This document shows, in pieces, positions 17,923-25,202 of a stretch of 64,000 nucleotides of DNA. Within the stretch, counting starts at the first letter, position 1, and each line of letters opens with the position of its first letter. The DNA comes from Hymenobacter cellulosivorans (GTDB lineage: Bacteria > Bacteroidota > Bacteroidia > Cytophagales > Hymenobacteraceae): positions 5,088,501 through 5,152,500 of the forward strand of contig NZ_CP095049.1 in the NCBI RefSeq assembly GCF_022919135.1, given 5' to 3'. The notes below the pieces were generated by a model. That model saw nothing but the letters and a program-made list of their open reading frames with translations, was not told the origin of the DNA and did no database searches. The translations under genes were made by a program, and so were the position numbers.

Positions 17923-18113
17923 GCCTGGAAGAACTCAAGCCCTTATGGGAAGCTCACAAGCAACAGGTAGAGCAGCAGGATCTGTGGAGCGCAGCCCAGC
18001 TCGCCGCCCTGCTTCCGGCACCCCACCCAAAGCCCCGCTGGGCGCTACGCCCCCGCCGGGTGCTGCTGCAGCTAGGCCTCGCGTTGCTGTCCTTCGGTTT
18101 TAGTAGCTGCTAA
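17919..18113 (+). CDS. Small membrane protein coupled to the sigma factor, possible anti-sigma
   Basis: A 64-residue frame that starts at the ATG overlapping the sigma-factor stop (17919-17922). It has an amphipathic N-terminus (MSLEELKPLWEAHKQQVEQQ), a basic stretch and one hydrophobic C-terminal segment ending FGFSSC. The position and layout (cytosolic helix, then one membrane segment) fit a minimal anti-sigma factor that holds the sigma at the membrane. It lacks the periplasmic sensor of full-size anti-sigmas. It may be a naturally short version or a truncated one. No known domain is recognisable. Confidence 0.7.
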   Translation: MSLEELKPLWEAHKQQVEQQDLWSAAQLAALLPAPHPKPRWALRPRRVLLQLGLALLSFGFSSC

Positions 18114-18158
18114 AAAGGCGCAGCCCTTTTCTTTCTCTGCTTATCCACTACCATTCCT

Positions 18159-18176
18159 CCGGCTCAAAAGAGCCGG
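18159..18176 (+). terminator. Weak hairpin after the sigma/anti-sigma pair
   Basis: A 7-base stem (18159-18165 with 18170-18176) with a loop of four A and no T run. It could slow or partly stop transcription before lgt. Confidence 0.3.
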
Positions 18177-18265
18177 GACGGTGCTTCGTTGCCGAAAAAA
18201 CGGCTTAGCGGGTCATACTTCGGTCTTTTACAATGCTTTTCACCCTCATTTTACTTCTTTCCCAC

Positions 18266-19261
18266 ATGAGCTTATTGGCAGCATTGACGTGGACGGTCAG
18301 CCCCCTGATCTACGATTTTGGTTTCTTCCAGCTTACCTGGTATGGGCTGCTCTTTGCCTCGGGCTTCGTGCTGGGCAGCTTTATTCTGACTCGCATTTAC
18401 CAAGCCGAACAGGTGGCGCCTAAGTGGGTCGACGTCATCACCTTGTACATGTTGGGAGGTACGGTGCTGGGCGCGCGCCTGGGCCACTGCCTGTTCTACG
18501 ATTGGGACTACTACTCGCAGCATCCGCTGGAAATCTTCTTCGTTTTTCCCTGGGCCGGCCTGGCCAGTCACGGCGCTACCCTGGGGATTCTGCTGGCCAC
18601 CTGGCTGTTTAGTCGCCGCCACCGCTTCGATTACCTCTGGGTGCTGGACCGCATCGTGCTGGTCGTGGCCGTGGGCGGGGCCTGCATCCGGCTGGGCAAT
18701 CTGCTGAACTCGGAAATTGTGGGTCGCCCGGCGCAGGTGCCCTGGGCTCTGGTATTTCCCCGCGACCAGGACCACCTCCAGGCGCCCACGTTCCCGGTGC
18801 CGGCCGGCGCGGTGCTGGTGCAGCCCGGCCACGGCCCCCGCTGGCAAAAGCTGGAACTGCTCCCAGCGGATAAGCCCGCCCCCGCCGGGGCCCTGATGGC
18901 TGTTCCTCGCCACCCCACGCAAGTCTATGAGGCGCTGTTCTGCGTTTTGCTGTTCGTGCTGCTCTACCGGCTCTGGCAGAAATACCGGGAGAAAACGCCG
19001 CGGGGCCTGCTGTTTGGCCTGTTTGTAACGCTGCTGTTCTCGTTTCGCTTTGCCGTGGAATTTCTCAAGGAAGACCAGGTAGCGTTTGAGCAAGGCCTCG
19101 TGCTCAACATGGGCCAGCTGCTGAGTCTGCCCCTGATCGGGCTGGGCGTGTGGGTGCTGCTGCGGGCCGGCAAGCGGGCGGCCAACCCCTCCGGCCCGAC
19201 CCCGCGAGAAGCGGATTCGTCCGTAGCCGTCGTGCTCAGCCCGGAATCAAGTCCGGCCTGA
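18266..19261 (+). CDS. lgt: Prolipoprotein diacylglyceryl transferase
   Basis: Transfers diacylglyceryl from phosphatidylglycerol to the lipobox Cys of prolipoproteins in the inner membrane, the first step of lipoprotein maturation. The Lgt signature is present as GGACIRLGNLLNSEIVGRP (about 145-163), followed by HPTQVYEALF. Seven or so hydrophobic segments are visible. The ATG at 18266 (MSLLAALTWTVSP) fits the family better than the ATG at 18233, though the latter is in frame. The product is about 331 residues, with a polar C-terminal tail. It would process the SusD and other lipoproteins encoded here. Confidence 0.93.
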   Translation: MSLLAALTWTVSPLIYDFGFFQLTWYGLLFASGFVLGSFILTRIYQAEQVAPKWVDVITLYMLGGTVLGARLGHCLFYDWDYYSQHPLEIFFVFPWAGLASHGATLGILLATWLFSRRHRFDYLWVLDRIVLVVAVGGACIRLGNLLNSEIVGRPAQVPWALVFPRDQDHLQAPTFPVPAGAVLVQPGHGPRWQKLELLPADKPAPAGALMAVPRHPTQVYEALFCVLLFVLLYRLWQKYREKTPRGLLFGLFVTLLFSFRFAVEFLKEDQVAFEQGLVLNMGQLLSLPLIGLGVWVLLRAGKRAANPSGPTPREADSSVAVVLSPESSPA

Positions 19262-19418
19262 GTGCTTGCCCAAACAAGGCTGCAATGGTAGTCAGGAAAG
19301 CCGCAGTAGGACAATTAAAACGTCTTCTGGCGCACGGCGACATTTCCCGGGACGGGGCTTTTTTCCTGCCCGCAAAGCCCGCACATTTGCCGTCTTGTCT
19401 GTTCTCACTTCCACCGCA

Positions 19419-20429
19419 ATGCAACACGTTTATCGTCGTGCCCGCCGCTGGCTTTCCGTCACGGCCCTGTTCCTGATTACGCCCTCCATCCTCTTTGCCT
19501 GGGGTACGTGGGGGCATGAGCGTATCAACCGCGCCGCCGTGCTGGCTTTGCCGCCGGCCATGCGCACTTTCTTCTACAACCATGTCGATTTCATGGTGCA
19601 GGAGTCGGTGGTGCCAGACTTGCGCAAGTATACGCTCAGCGACAAAGCCGAGGGCCCGCGTCACTTCGTGGATCTGGAACACTACGGCGACGTAAGCCAG
19701 GTGCCGCGCACCTCCCAGGAAGCCTACGCCAAGTATGAGCCCGCGTTTCTGGATAAAAATGGCCGCCTGCCCTGGTTTATTCAGGACATGCTGGGCAAGC
19801 TGACCCAGGCCATGAAAAACGGCCGCAAGGAAGACATACTCTTCATTGCCGCCGACCTGGGCCACTACCTCGGCGACGCCACCCAGCCCCTGCACACCTC
19901 CTCCAACCACGACGGCCAGCTCACCGGTCAGAAGGGCATCCACGCCTTTTACGAGTCCCAGATGGTGGAGAAGTTTGGCAAAACCTACAACTTCAAGCTC
20001 CGGGAGCCCCAACTGATTCAGGACCCGGTGGCTGAAACCTGGCGCATCATCGCCCAGAGTCACGCCGCAGCTGATACGCTGCTCAGCATCGAGAAAAAGC
20101 TGCAGACCGAGGTGGGCGCTACCAACATGTACGAACTGGACGCCCAGGGCCAGCCGAAAAAGAACGTGTTCAACAGCAACGTGCGCACGGCTGCCTACAC
20201 CGAAAGCTTCCACAACTCACTCAAGCGCATGGAAGAGCGGCAGTTGCGCACGGCTGCACAGGCCGCGGCCAACTTCTGGTATACGGCCTGGGTAAACGCC
20301 GGCAAGCCCGACCTGACCAAGCTCGACACCGAGTACACCACCAAGAGCAGCCAAAGCAACCTGAAGGAAGAACTCAAACTGCTCCAATCGGGCAAACTGG
20401 TAGATTTCTCCTCCTTCATGGAGTTCTAA
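19419..20429 (+). CDS. Secreted zinc-dependent phospholipase C / S1-P1 nuclease-like protein
   Basis: A 336-residue protein with a signal peptide ending near SILFA. Cleavage there would leave Trp28 at the mature N-terminus (WGTWGHERINRAA), as in zinc-dependent phospholipases C and S1/P1 nucleases, where that Trp ligates zinc. Other metal-site motifs are HFVDLEHYG, DLGHYLGDATQPLHTSSNHDG and KGIHAFYES. The family hydrolyses phosphodiesters of lipids or nucleic acids; which one applies here is unknown. The longer in-frame start at 19266 adds 51 residues without a signal and was rejected. A terminator follows. Confidence 0.88.
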   Translation: MQHVYRRARRWLSVTALFLITPSILFAWGTWGHERINRAAVLALPPAMRTFFYNHVDFMVQESVVPDLRKYTLSDKAEGPRHFVDLEHYGDVSQVPRTSQEAYAKYEPAFLDKNGRLPWFIQDMLGKLTQAMKNGRKEDILFIAADLGHYLGDATQPLHTSSNHDGQLTGQKGIHAFYESQMVEKFGKTYNFKLREPQLIQDPVAETWRIIAQSHAAADTLLSIEKKLQTEVGATNMYELDAQGQPKKNVFNSNVRTAAYTESFHNSLKRMEERQLRTAAQAAANFWYTAWVNAGKPDLTKLDTEYTTKSSQSNLKEELKLLQSGKLVDFSSFMEF

Positions 20430-20454
20430 GCCCCGGGGGTTTTCTCACCTAAGC

Positions 20455-20499
20455 AAGCCTGTTTCTGCCGCAACCTGCCGGCGGGAACAGGCTTTTTTG
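20455..20499 (+). terminator. Terminator after the phospholipase-like gene
   Basis: A ten-base stem (20455-20464 with 20484-20493, one G-T pair) is closed by an inner GC-rich hairpin and followed by a run of T. Confidence 0.75.
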
Positions 20500-20526
20500 C
20501 GTCCAGAGCCTTGTAGAATAATAAAT

Positions 20527-20715
20527 GTCATACCTGATCTGGCGTCCGATTGCTGAAGCATTTTACCGCTTCGTTGCAATACCACATGAACAGCACTGCG
20601 GTAAACATGCCCCAGCTGCACTCAGCATAATGGCCTTTTCCTGACCACGCCCCACGCAAGATGTCCCGCTGTGCTCGATATGACGATTGGATTTCAGCTG
20701 ATATTCCATAGTGAG
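20527..20715. repeat. Degenerate interspersed palindromic element
   Basis: The arms at 20553-20569 and 20598-20615 pair with few mismatches (ctgaagcattttaccgc against the reverse complement of gcggtaaacatgccccag). Weaker outward pairing extends towards tgtcat on one side and cataatg on the other. It resembles the dispersed stem-loop repeats found between genes in Hymenobacter genomes. The second part (about 20655-20695) looks like the edge of another such copy. Copy number outside this window cannot be judged. Confidence 0.5.
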
Positions 20716-20757
20716 TGTGCACTTACTATTGTAGTAAAAAATATTTCCCTGGTTTCA

Positions 20758-20796
20758 ACTATCACAACCGTTCCCGATGCACTATCACAAACGGTT
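20758..20796 (+). promoter_or_regulatory. Direct repeats upstream of the GH10 xylanase gene
   Basis: ACTATCACAA occurs at 20758-20767 and again at 20781-20790, 23 bases apart (about two helical turns). Each copy is followed by a CCGTT or ACGGTT block. Spacing and position fit binding of a dimeric regulator to the same face of the DNA. Confidence 0.4.
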
Positions 20797-20939
20797 GCAT
20801 AGTTTTTCTGCTAATCCGGGGCTTTTCGGCTCATTGCCGGAGCTCTAGCCTAGCCTATTTTTAGCATCGGAGAGTGGTTAAATAGCACTTTTTACGATTC
20901 TCCCGACCTGATTCCCTCTCACCAATTCCCATTCCTTGT

Positions 20940-22784
20940 ATGAGTACACCCCGACCCTATCTACTTTCGGCGGCATTGTTGCTGGCGGGACTCACTGGCG
21001 CATCGGCCCAGAATGCGCCGGTACAGCTGCAGGCCGAAGCCGGCACGCTGGGTGCCGACTGGACCAGCCCCACCACTGCGGGCGTCACCTACGTCACGGT
21101 AGTGCCCACGGCTACTATTGCCAGCCAGAACCCCGGCACGGCCGCCCGCGTGATTACCTACAGCGTCACCTTCCCTGGCCCCGGCACCTACGACCTCTAC
21201 GCTCGGGTGCGGGTGGGCACCGCTACCGCCAACGACGACAGCTTCTACTACGGCAACGGCTTCGGCACCAAGTCGCCCACCGACGACAACGATTGGATTA
21301 CCATCAACCAGGTGGCCGGCGTGGGTTACACCACCGGCACCCAGGTTGTGGACGGGGCCGGCTCGGCCCAGAACAACGTCTGGAAATGGGTGAACATGTC
21401 CAAGATTGGCGGCGCCGAAACCCCGATTTCCTTTACCGTGGCAGCCGGCAACCTCACCCAAACTTTCCAGATCGGGGCCCGGGAAGATGGCTTCGACATT
21501 GACAGAGTCGTGTTTGGCCAGACGGGCTTGTACTTCACCGTCAACAACCTTGACAACGGGCAGCAGGGCTCGGTCAACCCGCCGCCCCCGCCCTTCACAC
21601 CGGTGGGTCCGCCCATGGCTACGGGTAAATCCAAGTTTCTGGGCGGCGTGCACAGCGCCCCGCAACTGGCCAACTTCACGGCCTACTGGAACCAGGTAGT
21701 GCCCGAAAATGCCGGCAAATGGGGCAGCGTGGAAGCCACCCGGGACGTGATGAACTGGACCGAGCTGGACGCGGCCTACAAGCTGGCCAAGGACAACGGC
21801 TACCCCTTCCGCATGCACGTGCTGACCTGGGGCAGCCAGCAGCCCACCTGGATTGCCACGTTGCCGGCCGCCGAGCAGCTGGCCGAAATCAGGCAGTGGT
21901 ATGCCGCCGTGGCCCAGCGCTACCCCGCCATCGACTTCCTGGAAGTAGTAAACGAGCCCCTGCACCAGCCCCCGGGACCCAACAGCGGCGGGGGCAACTA
22001 CCTCGAAGCCCTGGGCGGCAGCGGCGCTACGGGCTGGGACTGGGTAATAACTTCCTTCCAGCTGGCCCGCCAGTATTTCCCGACCACCAAGCTGATGCTC
22101 AATGACTACAGCGTGGAAAATACGGCTACCAGCGCCCAGCGCTACCTGGGCATTGTGAACCTGCTCAAGGCCCGCAACCTGATTGACGCAGTGGGCATTC
22201 AGGGCCACGCCTTCTCGACCCGCGGCCTGCCCGCCGCCGATTTGACTACCAACCTCAACACCTTGGCCTCGGCCGGCCTGCCGCTCTACATCACAGAGCT
22301 CGATATTGACGGCGTAAATGCGCAAAATCAGCTGGACGATGCCGTGCAGCTGGCCGAATACCAGCGCGTGTTTCCCGTGTTCTGGCTGCACCCGGCCGTG
22401 AAGGGTGTAACCATGTGGGGCTACCGGCCCGGCCACTGGCGCACGGCCCAGGGTGCCTTTCTGGTAAACGACGACAATTCGGAACGCTCGGCTATGGTGT
22501 GGCTCAAAAACTACGTGAGGACCACCGTGCTGGGCGTTTCGAAGACCGACGACGCGACGGTAAGCCTTTCGCCCAACCCCACTGTTACCGGGCAGTTTAC
22601 GCTGCGGGGCACCGAACACCTAAGCGCCGTGCGCGTGCTCGACGTGCGCGGACAGCTGGTGCAGCAAGTAACGCTCCGCCAGCAGCCCACGGTGCAGGTG
22701 CAGCTGAACGTGCGGCCTGGGCTGTACGTGGTGCAGCTAATTAATGGGCAAACAATAACCTCGAAGAAGCTGCTGGTGCAATAA
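20940..22784 (+). CDS. GH10 endo-1,4-beta-xylanase with carbohydrate-binding module and T9SS tail
   Basis: A 614-residue secreted xylanase that cuts internal beta-1,4 bonds of xylan. The signal peptide ends near ASA (residue 23). Residues about 27-200 form a beta-sandwich, CBM6/CBM35-like module beginning VQLQAEAG. A PPPPP linker follows. The GH10 catalytic domain spans about 225-530, with acid/base Glu339 in FLEVVNEPL and nucleophile Glu453 in YITELDID. Residues 540-614 are a T9SS type A sorting domain (SLSPNPTVTGQ, VLDVRGQLV, RPGLYVVQL), so the enzyme is exported across the outer membrane and probably anchored at the cell surface. It stands alone with its own terminator. It is likely to feed xylo-oligosaccharides to the SusCD locus further right. 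Confidence 0.95.
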   Translation: MSTPRPYLLSAALLLAGLTGASAQNAPVQLQAEAGTLGADWTSPTTAGVTYVTVVPTATIASQNPGTAARVITYSVTFPGPGTYDLYARVRVGTATANDDSFYYGNGFGTKSPTDDNDWITINQVAGVGYTTGTQVVDGAGSAQNNVWKWVNMSKIGGAETPISFTVAAGNLTQTFQIGAREDGFDIDRVVFGQTGLYFTVNNLDNGQQGSVNPPPPPFTPVGPPMATGKSKFLGGVHSAPQLANFTAYWNQVVPENAGKWGSVEATRDVMNWTELDAAYKLAKDNGYPFRMHVLTWGSQQPTWIATLPAAEQLAEIRQWYAAVAQRYPAIDFLEVVNEPLHQPPGPNSGGGNYLEALGGSGATGWDWVITSFQLARQYFPTTKLMLNDYSVENTATSAQRYLGIVNLLKARNLIDAVGIQGHAFSTRGLPAADLTTNLNTLASAGLPLYITELDIDGVNAQNQLDDAVQLAEYQRVFPVFWLHPAVKGVTMWGYRPGHWRTAQGAFLVNDDNSERSAMVWLKNYVRTTVLGVSKTDDATVSLSPNPTVTGQFTLRGTEHLSAVRVLDVRGQLVQQVTLRQQPTVQVQLNVRPGLYVVQLINGQTITSKKLLVQ

Positions 22785-22877
22785 CAGCGACGAGTTTATT
22801 AAATTAATTTTGACTAACTATTAATTTAACTTTTGTTGCAAATACGTAAATATCATTTTTAATTAAACAGTAATAGG

Positions 22878-22915
22878 AGTAGCCGTGTAAATAATTTACA
22901 CGGCTACTCTTTTTT
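22878..22915. terminator. Bidirectional terminator between xylanase and asnA
   Basis: A perfect 14-base stem (22878-22891 with 22895-22908) and a 3-base loop, followed by CTCTTTTTT. It lies between convergent genes. Confidence 0.85.
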
Positions 22916-22929
22916 AATTAACTAGTTAC

Positions 22930-23970
22930 TTATAACAGTTCAACCCCGCTGGCAGCTAACTCCTGACGTACGGCTTCGGGCCAGATGCTTACTTGTACTT
23001 CCCCGATGTGGGCTTTACGCAGCATAAACATGCACACCCGCGACTGACCAATACCGCCGCCGATGCTCTGGGGCAGCGCGTCCTGGAGCAGCAGGCTGTG
23101 GAAGTGCAGGTCCTTGCGCTCGGGGCAGCCGCGCAGTTCCAACTGCCGCGTGAGGGCCGCCTTATCCACCCGAATACCCATCGACGACACTTCAAAAGCC
23201 GTTTCCAGGACTGGGTGCCAGAGCAGGATGTCGCCGTTGAGGCCGTAGTGGCCGGCTTCGTTTGGGGTGCTCCAGTCGTCGTAGTCGGGGGCGCGGCCGT
23301 CGTGGATTTCGCCGTGGCTCAGTTCTCCACCAATACCCATCAGGAAGATGGCGCCGTACTCCTTAGCGGCTTCGTGCTCCCGCTGCTTGGGCGTCAGGTC
23401 GGGGTAGCGCTGCAGCAGTTCCTCGGCGTACAGGAAGGTAATAGCCTCAGGCAGCACCGGCTCAATCTCAGGATACTGCTCACTTACCTGCTGCTCCACG
23501 GCTTTCAGGGCCCCGTAGATTTTCTCGACGGTTTCTTTCAAGTAGGAAATCGTGCGCTGCTCGGGCGTAATGTGCTTTTCCCAGTCCCACTGGTCCACGT
23601 AAATCGAATGGATGGGCGAGTAGTCTTCGTCGGGGCGCAGGGCGCGCATGTCGGTCAGCAAACCCCGGCCGGCCTCGATGCCCAGCTCCTGCAGGCGCAG
23701 GCGCTTCCACTTGGCCAGGGAGTGCACCACCACCGCGCGGCGCTCATCCAGGGCCTTGATGGGGAAGTGTACGGGTCGCTCCGTACCGTTCAAGTCATCG
23801 TTGATGCCGGTGCCATCGAGCACGGCAATGGGCGAGGACACTTTCACTAGGCGTAGCTGCCGGCTCAGCTCCCGGGCAAAGGTGTCTTTAACAAAGCTGA
23901 TGGCCTCTTCGGTTTTGAGCAGGTCGACGGGTGCCAGGGCACGGACGGGGGTTTGCAGAACGGTTTCCAT
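22930..23970 (-). CDS. asnA: Aspartate-ammonia ligase (asparagine synthetase A)
   Basis: Makes asparagine from aspartate, ammonia and ATP. The product is 346 residues from the ATG at 23970 (METVLQTPVRAL). A longer frame to 24069 adds residues not seen in the family. AsnA features, related to class II tRNA synthetases, include DGTGINDDLNGTERPV near 55-70, HSLAKWKR, DQWDWEK, and the C-terminal SIGGGIGQSRVCMF block that holds the ATP-binding arginine. It is alone between two terminators. Confidence 0.95.
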   Translation of the reverse strand: METVLQTPVRALAPVDLLKTEEAISFVKDTFARELSRQLRLVKVSSPIAVLDGTGINDDLNGTERPVHFPIKALDERRAVVVHSLAKWKRLRLQELGIEAGRGLLTDMRALRPDEDYSPIHSIYVDQWDWEKHITPEQRTISYLKETVEKIYGALKAVEQQVSEQYPEIEPVLPEAITFLYAEELLQRYPDLTPKQREHEAAKEYGAIFLMGIGGELSHGEIHDGRAPDYDDWSTPNEAGHYGLNGDILLWHPVLETAFEVSSMGIRVDKAALTRQLELRGCPERKDLHFHSLLLQDALPQSIGGGIGQSRVCMFMLRKAHIGEVQVSIWPEAVRQELAASGVELL

Positions 23971-24365
23971 ACGGGTAGAAGGGTTATGATGTGAAGGTTT
24001 GACGAATTGAACCAGGACGGAAAAGGCACTAAGGAGCCGCCCGCCCCGAAGGCAGTTTTTTGAATCCAAGAAATTCCCTGACGGGTGGTAAAGGCAAAAA
24101 AATAAGCCTTCCGTTATCCGGAAGGCTTATTAAATGAATTGTTCTTTTTCCTTTATATGAACAACGGCCTTCCAGTCCCGAAACAATTATTGTTCGAGTT
24201 ATTATTGAAGAGCACGTTATTGAAGAATTGCATGGCTTGCGCTATTGTCTTTGCATTGCCAAATAGGAAACAATATTTTAAACTTCCAAACATTACCCAA
24301 AAAACAGCACAATTTTTTTCACACTCAATTGCTTACAAACGTGCGTTAGTTAATAAAAAAAAAGC
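23971..24365. other. 395-base intergenic region with an AT-rich block
   Basis: It holds the asnA 5' region, then a terminator-like hairpin (24101-24131), then about 230 bases that are strikingly AT-rich compared with the rest of the window, up to the end of the nuclease gene. A 94-residue plus-strand frame (24139-24423) runs through it and into the nuclease gene antisense. Its composition is not protein-like, so it was not accepted. Confidence 0.6.
24101..24131 (-). terminator. Terminator hairpin between nuclease gene and asnA
   Basis: A perfect 13-base stem (24101-24113 with 24119-24131), with a T run on the minus strand. It can end transcripts from the nuclease gene before asnA. Confidence 0.75.
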
Positions 24366-25076
24366 TTATTCCGAGTCGTTCGTGCGGCCTTCACGCACGT
24401 CGCGCACGGCTTCGGTGAGGTAGCTGGGCACCTCGGCCCCGGGCTGCAGAAACTGCAGTAGCCGCAGGTACTTGGCCCGCCCCTCTTCCAGCATGTAGGT
24501 TGGCACTTCCACCGTGAACAAGCTGAAAGGCTCCGCCTTCTGCACCCCGACGAGCAGAAACCGGTCGGCGCGCAGGGCGTCGAGGTAGAAGGCGGCCTGC
24601 CGGTCGTAGTCGTAGCCGCTGCACTGGGACAGAAAGTGGCTGTAGTCGCGGGCCATGGTGGTTTTGAAGTCGATGATGGTATAGCCCCGGTCGGTGTCGG
24701 GGGCCACCAGGTCGGCGCGCAGCTTGCAGACGGTATCGGTGGTGGGCTCGGTGAAAATGCAGCTGGGCTCGGGCGTGCCGCGCTGCAGCAAATCGTTCAG
24801 ATAGGGGTCCAGCTTCACGCCTTCCACCATCCACCAGATCAGCGAGTCGTTGATACCGGGCTGCCCGGCCTGGTAAAGCTCGGGCTCCAGCAGGGCCGTG
24901 TGAAAGGCCGTGCCCAGGCCCAGGGCCCCGTTCATCGAGGACGGCTTTTGGTAGCGGCCGTTCAGGGCGTCGCGCAGGCGCGAGAGGTCGGAGTTGGCAA
25001 TGGCGGGCAGAGCGCGATAATCGTCGTAAGGCAGGCGCAGCAGATCGGGGCGGCGGAAGGAGTCGGTTATTGGCAT
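24366..25076 (-). CDS. PD-(D/E)XK nuclease, RecE/exonuclease VIII-like
   Basis: A 236-residue protein with the core of the RecE-type PDDEXK exonuclease family (DUF3799-like). His59 lies in GTAFHTALL, Asp122 in LRADLV, Asp136-x-Lys138 in YTIIDFKTT, and the QxxxY motif (Gln160, Tyr164) in DYDRQAAFYLD. The catalytic set looks complete. RecE enzymes are 5'-3' double-strand DNA exonucleases usually carried by phages with a RecT partner, or acting in repair. Here no RecT, phage or plasmid gene is nearby, so the role is open. Start ATG at 25076 and a normal-length catalytic domain suggest an intact gene. Confidence 0.8.
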   Translation of the reverse strand: MPITDSFRRPDLLRLPYDDYRALPAIANSDLSRLRDALNGRYQKPSSMNGALGLGTAFHTALLEPELYQAGQPGINDSLIWWMVEGVKLDPYLNDLLQRGTPEPSCIFTEPTTDTVCKLRADLVAPDTDRGYTIIDFKTTMARDYSHFLSQCSGYDYDRQAAFYLDALRADRFLLVGVQKAEPFSLFTVEVPTYMLEEGRAKYLRLLQFLQPGAEVPSYLTEAVRDVREGRTNDSE

Positions 25077-25148
25077 AGAGAATAGATAACAGCGGGAAGC
25101 GGGACAATGTCCCGGTATTCCTACGATATTTTGCCATAGACAGCGTAA

Positions 25149-25183
25149 AAAGCCCCGCCCTGCCGGTAGCAGAGCGGGGCTTT
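25149..25183. terminator. Terminator after the ABC permease operon
   Basis: A perfect 10-base stem (25149-25158 with 25174-25183), with T-rich flanks on the minus strand. It marks the 3' end of the TonB/ABC operon. Confidence 0.8.
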
Positions 25184-25202
25184 CCTCAAAGGCACGTACT
25201 TC

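Larger units (their letters stand above)
20430..20939. other. 510-base intergenic region with repeat remnant and xylanase upstream sites
   Basis: In order it holds a terminator, a degenerate palindromic element (about 20527-20715), and an AT-rich stretch with a small palindrome (ttactattgtagtaa, 20723-20737). Two direct repeats follow, then about 140 bases leading to the GH10 start. A 64-residue frame on the minus strand lies inside the palindromic element and was not accepted as a gene. Confidence 0.6.

Noticed and set aside
20528..20722. 64-residue minus-strand frame in the xylanase upstream region
   Set aside because: It lies entirely within a degenerate palindromic repeat, which explains its presence better than a gene does.
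20961..22619. 552-residue open frame on the minus strand opposite the GH10 gene
   Set aside because: Antisense shadow of the xylanase gene with low-complexity Gly/Val/His composition and no family similarity.
24139..24423. 94-residue plus-strand frame in the AT-rich block
   Set aside because: It runs antisense into the nuclease gene, its N-terminal half mirrors AT-rich non-coding sequence, and it shows no domain.
24366..25076. Possible prophage or integrated element around the RecE-like nuclease
   Set aside because: No integrase, att-like repeats, structural or regulatory phage genes are seen on either side.
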